A stretch of DNA of 64,000 bases from Campylobacter armoricus (GTDB lineage Bacteria > Campylobacterota > Campylobacteria > Campylobacterales > Campylobacteraceae), in contig NZ_CP053825.1 of assembly GCF_013372105.1 (NCBI RefSeq), forward strand, positions 806,001-870,000, read 5' to 3'. The notes beneath the pieces were generated by a model that saw nothing but the letters and a program-made list of their open reading frames with translations, was not told the origin of the DNA and searched no databases. The translations under genes and the position numbers were made by a program. Shown in pieces: positions 43,282 through 50,688 of the stretch. Within the stretch, counting starts at the first letter, position 1. Every line of letters starts with the position of its first letter.

Positions 43282-44192
43282 AAATTTTTCCTTTTATGGA
43301 AGCGATTTATCAAATAAACGCTAAAAATATTAATGATTAATGTAATGATAAAAAGCACAAGTCCTAAAGAAAATGCACTTAAAGCCAAAGAGCTATCAAA
43401 AGCTTGATCACCACTTAATGCTTCTACTATTTTTACAGTTACAGTTGTCATATCTTCTAAAAAATTCATTGTTAAATTTGGACGCAATGAAGCAGCCATA
43501 ACAACTATCATTGTTTCACCTAAAGCTCTTGAAAGCCCTAAAAGACAAGCTGCAACTATACCAGGCATTGCTTCTGGTAAAATTACAGCAAAAATAACTT
43601 CTTTTTTAGTCATACCTAAAGCATATGCTCCATTTATCCTTTTTAAACTTACTGCTTCAATACAATCTTGCGATAAAGAAGCCACAATAGGAACTATCAT
43701 AATACCCATGATAAAACCTGCACCTAAAGCACTTTGAAAACTAGCTTTGATACCAAAAAGAGAAAAAAACCATACTATAAAAGGAGCTACTACTATAGCT
43801 GCAAAAAATCCAAAAACAACAGTAGGAATTCCTGCTATGATTTCTAAAATAGGTTTTAAATAGTTTTTAGATTTTTTACCCGCAAATACTCCAAGATAAA
43901 TAGCACACATTACACCTAAAGGTAAAGCAGTAAGCATAGCTATTAAAGATATATAAAAAGTTCCCCAAAATAAACTCAAAGCACCAAAAACTCCGTGCTT
44001 ACTACTTCCATCAGCACCTACAAATGCAGCATCTGCTGCCCACTGGCTTGAGAATAAAAAAGTAAATACACTTTCTTTTTGAAAAAATTTTAATGCCTCT
44101 ATTAAAATCGTTAGCATAATAGCAAAGCTTACTACTACGCTAACAAAAGCACAAAGAAAAAGCGTTAATTTTATTATTTTTTCTTTTATCAA
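43278..44192 (-). CDS. pstC: Phosphate ABC transporter permease PstC
   Basis: 304 residues, six membrane helices, MetI-type permease with EAA loop [21 protein letters not shown] and the family stretch ALGETMIVVMAASLRPN. Forms the membrane channel with PstA. 14 bp after pstS. Confidence 0.95.
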   Translation of the reverse strand: MIKEKIIKLTLFLCAFVSVVVSFAIMLTILIEALKFFQKESVFTFLFSSQWAADAAFVGADGSSKHGVFGALSLFWGTFYISLIAMLTALPLGVMCAIYLGVFAGKKSKNYLKPILEIIAGIPTVVFGFFAAIVVAPFIVWFFSLFGIKASFQSALGAGFIMGIMIVPIVASLSQDCIEAVSLKRINGAYALGMTKKEVIFAVILPEAMPGIVAACLLGLSRALGETMIVVMAASLRPNLTMNFLEDMTTVTVKIVEALSGDQAFDSSLALSAFSLGLVLFIITLIINIFSVYLINRFHKRKNL

Positions 44193-44206
44193 TTTTTCAT
44201 CCTAAA

Positions 44207-45190
44207 TCAAAAAACTTTCCCTGCTTTAACAAGCTCATCAGTTAATAAACCTTTTTCTTCTATATGTTTTTGGGTTTGTTTTAAAGTTTTTTCATCTAAA
44301 GGAACTAATCCTATCTTTTCTAACTCTGCTCCGCTTTTAGCTAAATCATCACTCATATAAATTTTTGCAAATTCAAATACTTCTGGATTTTTCTTAGCGT
44401 TCATATATATAAATAAAGAACGAGCTAGTTTATACTTTCCTTCAGAGATATTTTTTTCATCAGCCTTTATACCATCAATATAAGCAGCATTAATCTTATC
44501 ATCATTGCTAGCTAAAAATCCATATCCAAAAAGCCCAAAAGCTTCTTTATCAACAGAAAGTTTTGAAATAATTAGATTGTCATTTTCACCACTTGGTATA
44601 AATACTCCATCTTGGCGTATAGTTTTATATACACCTTGATATTCAGGAATTTTTTTAGAAATATCTACCATCACAAGCTCTTCTATACTATCCCTTGTCC
44701 CTGAGCTTGATGGAGGACCATAAATTGTGATTTTTCTATTTGGTAGATTTTTATTGATTTGTTGCCAGTTAGTATAAGGATTTGGGATTAATTTTCCATC
44801 TTGTGGAATTTCTTTAGCTAAAGCTAAAAATAAATCATATAAGCTTATATTTAATGGAGCATTGATTTTATTTTGAGCTAAAACTATACCATCATAACCT
44901 ATCATAACTCCGACTATATCACTTACACCTAATTTTTTACAAGTTTCAAATTCACTCAGCTTAATCGCTCTTGAAGCATTAGAAATATCAGTAATTCCCT
45001 CACAAAATACTTTAAAACCACCACCTGTGCCAATACTTTCTACTATAGGTGTTTTTGCATTTTTTATAGAAGCATATTCTTCAGCAACAAAAGAAGTAAA
45101 AGGATATACGGTAGATGAACCTGCTATTTTTAAATCCGCCGCATTTAAGCTAATAAAACAAGCTACACTTAAAGCCAAAAGTTTTTTCAT
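44207..45190 (-). CDS. pstS: Periplasmic phosphate-binding protein PstS
   Basis: 327 residues with signal peptide 1-17 (ending LNAAD). Phosphate-binding loops AGSSTVYPF near the mature N-terminus, SRAIK, and SSSGTRDSIEEL. First gene of the transporter operon; a PHO-box-like repeat lies 41-62 bp upstream. Confidence 0.96.
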   Translation of the reverse strand: MKKLLALSVACFISLNAADLKIAGSSTVYPFTSFVAEEYASIKNAKTPIVESIGTGGGFKVFCEGITDISNASRAIKLSEFETCKKLGVSDIVGVMIGYDGIVLAQNKINAPLNISLYDLFLALAKEIPQDGKLIPNPYTNWQQINKNLPNRKITIYGPPSSSGTRDSIEELVMVDISKKIPEYQGVYKTIRQDGVFIPSGENDNLIISKLSVDKEAFGLFGYGFLASNDDKINAAYIDGIKADEKNISEGKYKLARSLFIYMNAKKNPEVFEFAKIYMSDDLAKSGAELEKIGLVPLDEKTLKQTQKHIEEKGLLTDELVKAGKVF

Positions 45191-45230
45191 TTTTTCTCCT
45201 TAGTTAAAAAGTAATGAAAATTTAAAAAAA

Positions 45231-45252
45231 TTTGGAAACATTTTGGATACAT
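45231..45252 (-). promoter_or_regulatory. PHO box between pstS and the two-component genes
   Basis: Plus strand shows a tandem repeat of 11 bp: TTTGGAAACAT then TTTGGATACAT. Read toward pstS it is GTATCCAAAATGTTTC, which differs at one base from the C. jejuni PhosR box GTTTCNAAANNGTTTC as I remember it. The 11-bp period is typical for OmpR/PhoB-type regulators. Confidence 0.7.
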
Positions 45253-45262
45253 AATTTTTTGA

Positions 45263-45268
45263 TATAAT
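45263..45268 (+). promoter_or_regulatory. -10 box of the response regulator gene, predicting a leaderless mRNA
   Basis: TATAAT ends only 6 bp before the ATG at 45275, and there is no ribosome site. Transcription would start at or next to the start codon. Confidence 0.6.
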
Positions 45269-45274
45269 TTTTGT

Positions 45275-45934
45275 ATGCTAAATATTATTTTGATAGAAGA
45301 TGATAAAGATTTAAATGAATTAATCACTCTAAGATTAAGTCAAGAAAATATAAAAATTTATAGTTATTTTGATTTTTTTGACTTAGAATATTTTTTAGAT
45401 AAAAATGAAATAGATTTAATCATCATGGATAGAAATTTACCAAGTGGTGATAGTGTAGAATTAATAAAGCAACTAAGAAAAAAAGGTTACATAGAGCCTG
45501 TGATTTTTCTTAGCGCAAAGACTTTGCAGAAAGATATTTTAGAAGGATTTGAACAAGGTTGTGATGATTATATATGCAAACCTTTTGATTTTAATGAGCT
45601 TTTATTTAGAATCAAAGCCGTAACCAAAAGAAATAAAATTCCAAAAGAACAAATTTCTTATCAAGATTTTACTTTATATATAGAAGAAAGAAAGTTAATT
45701 TATCAAACAAATATATTTGAAAATTTATCAACCCTAGATATAGAATTGCTCAAGTGTTTTTTTAATCACAAAAATCAACTTTTAAGCCGTCAGTTTCTAA
45801 GCGAACAAGTTTGGAAAAATGACACAACAAGTGATAAGACAATCAATACAGCTATTTTAAGATTAAAACAAAAAATTCCACAAATTAAAGAAAATATCAT
45901 CTCAGTGCGCTCGGTAGGTTATAAATTGTGTTAA
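45275..45934 (+). CDS. OmpR/PhoB-family response regulator (phosphate-linked)
   Basis: 219 residues. Receiver with Asp52 (IIMDRNLPSGD), acidic pair EDD at 8-10 and Lys in CKPFDFNEL. Winged-helix domain 130-219 ending SVRSVGYKLC. Divergent from pstSCAB across a shared PHO box, so it is very likely the phosphate regulator. In C. jejuni the phosphate system (PhosR) is, as I recall, encoded elsewhere (Cj0890c), so orthology needs a tree. Overlaps its kinase by 7 bp. Confidence 0.85.
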   Translation: MLNIILIEDDKDLNELITLRLSQENIKIYSYFDFFDLEYFLDKNEIDLIIMDRNLPSGDSVELIKQLRKKGYIEPVIFLSAKTLQKDILEGFEQGCDDYICKPFDFNELLFRIKAVTKRNKIPKEQISYQDFTLYIEERKLIYQTNIFENLSTLDIELLKCFFNHKNQLLSRQFLSEQVWKNDTTSDKTINTAILRLKQKIPQIKENIISVRSVGYKLC

Positions 45935-47217
45935 AAATAAAAACATTTTTTCTTTTTATACTTGGATTTTTTTGTATTAGTTTTTTCGCATTGTTTTATT
46001 TTTTTAATGAAAGCTATATTAACACTACTATAAAAAATACTTATGAGCAAAAATTAAAAACACTCAATGATGTATTGCAATTTCAATTACTAAAAACATT
46101 AAATCCAAAAAATATCGATCAATTTGCAACTGATACTAGAGCAGATTTTATCATCAAGCAAGATGATTATGTTTTTTCTTCATTGAAAGATTATTCTTAT
46201 TTTTTAAATCATTTTGAGTCTAATTTTACTCATGATTATTTCAAACAAAAAGAAATTTATTTTAAAGCATATACTTATAAAAATTACCAATACATTATCA
46301 TTGTTTATCCCAAAATAAGCTCTTGGATACAAAATTTTTGGATTAAAAATATTATTATTTTTTCTTTCTTTTTGTTTATATTGATTTTGTTTTATTTTGT
46401 TGTTTTTAAGCTTTTTAAAATTTATTTTCAAGAATTATTATTATTTGTTAAAAACATTAAATCAAATGTTGATTTCACTCCTCGGTATAATTTTTTTGAT
46501 GAATTAAGAAATTTAAATTTACGCTTATTAAAAATTAAAAAATTAATCATTAAACAAGAATTAAAAAACAAAAAACAAGCCAAAAAAATTCAAACTAAAA
46601 ACACTCAACTTAGTAATGTAATCAGTGCTATATCGCACGAGCTTAAAAATCCTATAAGTGTTATAGATTTAAGTTTGCAATCTTTAAAAGAAACTAATGA
46701 TAAAAATATGAAATTATTTTTACTTGAAAAAATTCATAAACAAAGTGCAAAAATCAACCAATTAACACATAAACTTAATTTTGTTTTTAATCTTAATTTA
46801 AATTCTTTAAATATAGAAAGATTTGATTTATATGCTTTAAGTAAAAATTTATTAGAAAGCTTTAGAGAAGATAGATTAAAAATTCGAGGAAAAACTACTT
46901 TTATTAAAGCAGATAAATTTCTTATCGAACAAGTTATCATTAATCTAATAGATAATGCCTTAAAATACAGCAAAAAAGATATATTAATCATTATAGAAAA
47001 TCAAAATTTTACCATTATAGATCAAGGTGTAGGGATAGAAGAAAAACACCTTAAATTCATAACAAAAAAATTTTACAAAGCAAATTCAATGCAAAATAAT
47101 TCTTTTGGACTAGGATTGTTTTTAGTAAAAAAAATACTTTCACTACATAAAAGCTCCTTAAAGGTTCAATCTAGCTTGCAAAAAGGAAGTATTTTTTCTT
47201 TTTGTATTAATTTATAA
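45928..47217 (+). CDS. Sensor histidine kinase (phosphate-linked)
   Basis: 429 residues. Membrane segments at about 8-28 and 137-160 enclose a periplasmic sensor of about 110 residues. HisKA with His237 in ISHELKNPISVID; ATPase domain with NLIDNALKYS and FGLGLFLVKKIL. No PAS domain, unlike E. coli PhoR. Forms an operon with the regulator. Confidence 0.87.
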   Translation: MLKIKTFFLFILGFFCISFFALFYFFNESYINTTIKNTYEQKLKTLNDVLQFQLLKTLNPKNIDQFATDTRADFIIKQDDYVFSSLKDYSYFLNHFESNFTHDYFKQKEIYFKAYTYKNYQYIIIVYPKISSWIQNFWIKNIIIFSFFLFILILFYFVVFKLFKIYFQELLLFVKNIKSNVDFTPRYNFFDELRNLNLRLLKIKKLIIKQELKNKKQAKKIQTKNTQLSNVISAISHELKNPISVIDLSLQSLKETNDKNMKLFLLEKIHKQSAKINQLTHKLNFVFNLNLNSLNIERFDLYALSKNLLESFREDRLKIRGKTTFIKADKFLIEQVIINLIDNALKYSKKDILIIIENQNFTIIDQGVGIEEKHLKFITKKFYKANSMQNNSFGLGLFLVKKILSLHKSSLKVQSSLQKGSIFSFCINL

Positions 47218-47249
47218 TTTTTATTAATATACTTATTAATGTATTTAGT

Positions 47250-47255
47250 TATAAT
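47250..47255 (+). promoter_or_regulatory. -10 box of the ferritin gene
   Basis: TATAAT 33 bp before the ferritin ATG, with AAGGAG just upstream of the start. Surrounding sequence is AT-rich enough to hide a Fur site, which I cannot call. Confidence 0.55.
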
Positions 47256-47288
47256 TAACATTAAGAAAAATAATTCCAAGGAGAAAAA

Positions 47289-47783
47289 ATGCTTTCTAAA
47301 GAAGTAGTGGCTTTATTAAACGAGCAAATTAACAAAGAAATGTATGCAGCAAATTTGTATTTAAGTATGAGTTCATGGTGCTATGAGCATAGTTTTGATG
47401 GTGCGGGGGCGTTTTTGTTTGAACATGCAAGAGAAGAAAGTGATCATGCAAGAAAACTTATTACTTATTTAAATGAAACTGATTCTAAAGTTGAATTAAA
47501 AGAAGTTAAAAAACCTGATAGCGAATTTAAATCATTACTTGATGTGTTTGAAAAAACTTTCGAACACGAGCAAAGTATTACTGCTTCTATTAATAATCTT
47601 GTAGATTTTATGCTTTCAAGTAAAGATTACTCTACTTTTAATTTTTTACAATGGTATGTAAGTGAGCAACATGAAGAAGAAGCACTTTTTAGAGGTATAG
47701 TAGATAAAATCAAACTCATAAGTGACAATGGCAATGGTCTATATATGGTAGATCAATACATCAAAAGTTTAACCAATAAATAA
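47289..47783 (+). CDS. cft: Non-haem ferritin
   Basis: 164 residues, four-helix bundle. Ferroxidase ligands fit the pattern in EMYAANLYLSMSSWC, EHAREESDHARKL and QWYVSEQHEEEALF. Stores iron and protects from oxidative stress. In C. jejuni ferritin is next to pstS; here the two-component pair lies between them. Followed by a terminator. Confidence 0.96.
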   Translation: MLSKEVVALLNEQINKEMYAANLYLSMSSWCYEHSFDGAGAFLFEHAREESDHARKLITYLNETDSKVELKEVKKPDSEFKSLLDVFEKTFEHEQSITASINNLVDFMLSSKDYSTFNFLQWYVSEQHEEEALFRGIVDKIKLISDNGNGLYMVDQYIKSLTNK

Positions 47784-47790
47784 TTCTTTC

Positions 47791-47823
47791 TTAGCTTCCA
47801 CTATCTTAAAATTTGGAAGCTAA
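47791..47823 (+). terminator. Terminator after ferritin
   Basis: Ten-bp stem TTAGCTTCCA / TGGAAGCTAA, 13-base loop, followed by ATATCTTTT. Confidence 0.65.
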
Positions 47824-47900
47824 ATATCTTTTAATTTAAAAGAATTCTTGTAAAATAAAAGTAAATTTGCTAAAATACTTTTTATTTAAAAGGATTTTTT

Positions 47901-48536
47901 ATGCAAATGAATGAAATTACTGACAAACTTAAATTCATACTCCAAAAAGAAGGTATAAAAAACGCCAAAGATTCTGATGTAGCTAAAATGCTAAATATCA
48001 ATCCTGATACCTTTTATAGTATGAAATTTAGAAATTCTATACCTTATAAACAAATACTACATTTTTTAAATGAAAGAAATATCAACATTAATGCATTTTT
48101 TTACGAAGATTCGCTAGGAAACAATACTCCATCAATTAACCTAAACTATAATATCTTAAAATACTACGATGTTAATGCTTCTATGGGCGGTGGAGCTTTA
48201 AATGATAATGTAAGTTTTTCAGAAGTGATTATCGATAAAAAATTAAGTAATTTTTTTGGCTCTAAAGATTGCGATATTATCCCTTGTATAGGCGATAGTA
48301 TGGAGCCTGAAATCAAAGATGATTCTTTGTGCTTAGTAGATAAAAGTAAAACTTTTAAAGAAGGTGGTGTTTTTGCAGTAAATACTAGAGATGGTTTGTT
48401 TATCAAGCAAATTTTTAAAAGTAATAAAGGTGGGGTTTATCTACACTCTTTTAACTTAAGCTACGCAGATGTTCATTATCAAAATGGAGATTTTTTAATC
48501 GTAGGTAAGGTAGTTGGGACTATAAGTAGAATTTAA
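47901..48536 (+). CDS. S24/LexA-like helix-turn-helix regulator
   Basis: 211 residues. N-terminal CI/Cro-type DNA-binding domain (about 5-65: SDVAKMLNINPDTFYSMKF) and C-terminal S24 peptidase fold with Ser133 in IGDSMEPEI and Lys169 in LFIKQIF. The Ser-Lys pair is intact, so self-cleavage or signal-controlled binding is possible. It resembles phage CI repressors, but no phage genes surround it; such regulators are also chromosomal in Campylobacter. It faces the multihaem cluster from 170 bp upstream and could regulate it. Confidence 0.8.
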   Translation: MQMNEITDKLKFILQKEGIKNAKDSDVAKMLNINPDTFYSMKFRNSIPYKQILHFLNERNININAFFYEDSLGNNTPSINLNYNILKYYDVNASMGGGALNDNVSFSEVIIDKKLSNFFGSKDCDIIPCIGDSMEPEIKDDSLCLVDKSKTFKEGGVFAVNTRDGLFIKQIFKSNKGGVYLHSFNLSYADVHYQNGDFLIVGKVVGTISRI

Positions 48537-48544
48537 AAATATTT

Positions 48545-48585
48545 TTAACTAATTAATAAAAATTATTAACAATATTAACTAATTA
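48545..48585 (+). repeat. Direct repeat TTAACTAATTA upstream of mccA
   Basis: TTAACTAATTA at 48545-48555 and again at 48575-48585, 30 bp apart (about three helical turns), with another TTAAC at 48566. This looks like a binding array ahead of the multihaem cluster; the regulator is unknown, and low complexity may contribute. Confidence 0.35.
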
Positions 48586-48636
48586 TAAACAAGAATTTAT
48601 TTTATAAGTTTCTTTTTATATAAAAAAAGCCATAAT

Positions 48637-48685
48637 TATACTTTAAATTAACAGATAGTAAATAAGAGTATTTTTATCTGTTAAT
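48637..48685 (+). promoter_or_regulatory. mccA -10 box and leader inverted repeat
   Basis: TATACT (48637-48642) is a plausible -10. Just downstream, ATTAACAGATA (48647-48657) and TATCTGTTAAT (48675-48685) form a perfect 11-bp inverted repeat with a 17-base centre, ending before the GAAAGGGAAG ribosome site. It may be an operator at the start point or a stabilising 5' hairpin. Confidence 0.5.
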
Positions 48686-48706
48686 AATTCACATGAAAGG
48701 GAAGTT

Positions 48707-50641
48707 ATGAAACACAAATTAGCTAAAGTTGCTACATATGCGTGTTTGGCTTTAGGGGTTGGCTTAGCTACTCAATCACTTGCATCTTCAGAGCCTAGAA
48801 CTCTTGATGGTTATGTTAGTCAAGAAGATGCATTTTTTGATTATCTATATAAAAACCATCCTATTTTCAAATATGAAAAAGAAGGACGCTTAGTAGGTAA
48901 ATTTACCCATAGTGATAGAATGGAAAACTGGGTTGAAAATCAAAATGGACCTAAGTTTGCCAAAGAACATGGCTTAAAACAAGCATCAATTACCTATCGT
49001 CTACCTTATGAATCTTTTTTGGACTTTCCAAATAAATTTGTAGGACCAAAAAAATGTGGTGAATGTCACCCAGCTCAGTATGCTTCTTGGGAGCGATCAC
49101 GCCATGCAAAAACAGTTCGTTTTCCTCATGAAATGGAAGAAGTTGGAGGAGCTGATGGTTTAAAAAAACCTATGTATAATTCTCAAGCTACTATTTTACC
49201 TGATGGAATTTATCCAAATGATGTTTATGCTCTCATTGGAACACCAAGAACAAAATATGGTTTTATAGATAGATGGCTTGTTCGTGGAACTTATCATGTA
49301 GAAGATGGAAATTTAAGTGATTTAAGTGGTAAATTAACTGCTGGTGGTAATCAATTTTCAAGACTTTGGAGTGAATTTTTAACTCCTGAAATGGCTCAAA
49401 AGATAGCAGCTTTTGCGCCTGGTTTTCCTACTAAAATGGAAGATTTTGGAGGAAATGGTTCGCAAGTTTGGGGAACAAATTCTTATGCTGCAACCTATAA
49501 AGAAAAAGCTGTTTTCCAACCTGCTACTGCATATTGTGAAACTTGTCATACCTTTAAATTTGATTTTAAAAGCAAAGATGAATTTTACAAAGCATTAGGT
49601 AATCCAAAAGAACTTCAAAAACACACTATTTCAAAAGGTATAACCTGTGAAGAATGCCACGGAGCAGGAGCTCATCTTTATGGTGCAAGAGGTGCTGGTA
49701 TGCCATCAAATTGTGAAAGATGTCACCAAAGATTTTCTTATAATGAAACTGATGCAAAAATCAATCCTAGAAAACCTTTCAATGCTTATTTTAAATCAAG
49801 TTGTCCAGCATGTGGGACCGAAGGAGCTCAAATGTACTCTTCAGCTCACTATGACAAAGGTATGAGATGTAATACTTGCCATGATCCACATGAAGTAACT
49901 TTCAACGATTGGAAGAGTGGCTATACTAAAACAAAACTTAAAAAAACTTGTAAAGAATGTCACGAAACTCAAGCAAGCTTCTTTAAAAAAGGTGGAATTC
50001 ACGCTAAAGATAATTGTACAGCTTGCCACATGCCAAATATGATGAGTTGTGAAAACTTTGGTGCGGTTCAAAATCCAGATAAAGGTGGTTTTGATAATGT
50101 TAGAGCTTCTCATATTTGGAATATTAAAGTAGATAAAACTGCTAAAACTCTTAACCCACCAGAAGGTAAAGAAAGATCACCTAAAGTTGGAGGATGGACT
50201 ATTGCTAGAGATGATGAAGGTAGATTCTTCCTTGATTTAATGTGGAGTTGTGGTAGAACAAGCTTTAGTGATATCAATTTAATGGGACCAGGAGCAAGCG
50301 GATGCCATAGTGCGGTTCAATCAACCTTACCTGAAAAATTACATTTTACAAATCAAGAAATGATTTATGATAAAGTAATGCAGTGGCAAAATCCTGTTAA
50401 AGAGGGTTATGAAAAAATTAGAAAAGGCATAGCTAATATTGATAAAACATTTGCTGAAAAAACAAAACTTTCAGTAGAGCAAAAATCAAGAGTTTTAAAC
50501 CTTACTAATCAAGCTCAAGCCATAGCAGATAGATTAGAAAAAGATGGATCTTGGGGTGTTCATGGACCTGCTTATTCTAAGAAAATTATAGAAGAAGCTT
50601 TAATTTATATCCAAGAAGCACAAAATATCCTAGGTAAATAA
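48707..50641 (+). CDS. mccA: MccA-type octahaem cytochrome c sulfite reductase
   Basis: 644 residues with a signal peptide (about 1-26, ending SLASS). Seven CXXCH haem sites begin at Cys117, 277, 314, 336, 388, 415 and 437. The eighth is C515-X17-C533-His534, the rare long haem motif known from Wolinella MccA (CX15CH there). That motif and the total of eight identify the MccA family, which reduces sulfite to sulfide in the periplasm at a haem-copper site. CPACG (366-369) lacks the His, so it is not a haem site; these Cys and Cys448 are candidates for the copper ligands. First of four genes that include a matching haem lyase. Confidence 0.88.
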   Translation: MKHKLAKVATYACLALGVGLATQSLASSEPRTLDGYVSQEDAFFDYLYKNHPIFKYEKEGRLVGKFTHSDRMENWVENQNGPKFAKEHGLKQASITYRLPYESFLDFPNKFVGPKKCGECHPAQYASWERSRHAKTVRFPHEMEEVGGADGLKKPMYNSQATILPDGIYPNDVYALIGTPRTKYGFIDRWLVRGTYHVEDGNLSDLSGKLTAGGNQFSRLWSEFLTPEMAQKIAAFAPGFPTKMEDFGGNGSQVWGTNSYAATYKEKAVFQPATAYCETCHTFKFDFKSKDEFYKALGNPKELQKHTISKGITCEECHGAGAHLYGARGAGMPSNCERCHQRFSYNETDAKINPRKPFNAYFKSSCPACGTEGAQMYSSAHYDKGMRCNTCHDPHEVTFNDWKSGYTKTKLKKTCKECHETQASFFKKGGIHAKDNCTACHMPNMMSCENFGAVQNPDKGGFDNVRASHIWNIKVDKTAKTLNPPEGKERSPKVGGWTIARDDEGRFFLDLMWSCGRTSFSDINLMGPGASGCHSAVQSTLPEKLHFTNQEMIYDKVMQWQNPVKEGYEKIRKGIANIDKTFAEKTKLSVEQKSRVLNLTNQAQAIADRLEKDGSWGVHGPAYSKKIIEEALIYIQEAQNILGK

Positions 50642-50646
50642 AAATT

Positions 50647-50667
50647 AGGAAGAATTTTATTCTTCCT
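50647..50667 (+). terminator. Intercistronic hairpin between mccA and the cytochrome c/b gene
   Basis: AGGAAGAAT / ATTCTTCCT with a TTT loop, followed only by TTGT. Too weak a T-run for full termination; more likely partial attenuation or protection of the mccA mRNA end. Confidence 0.45.
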
Positions 50668-50688
50668 TTGTAAAATGAGGAGTTGGTC

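Noticed and set aside
47901-48536. Prophage repressor marking an integrated phage
   Set aside because: No integrase, structural or replication genes and no attachment repeats are seen nearby; only the single regulator resembles phage proteins.
49802-49813. CPACG in MccA as a ninth haem site
   Set aside because: The fifth position is Gly, not His. Without the distal His it cannot be a standard haem c site; the eight-haem count is complete with the CX17CH motif.
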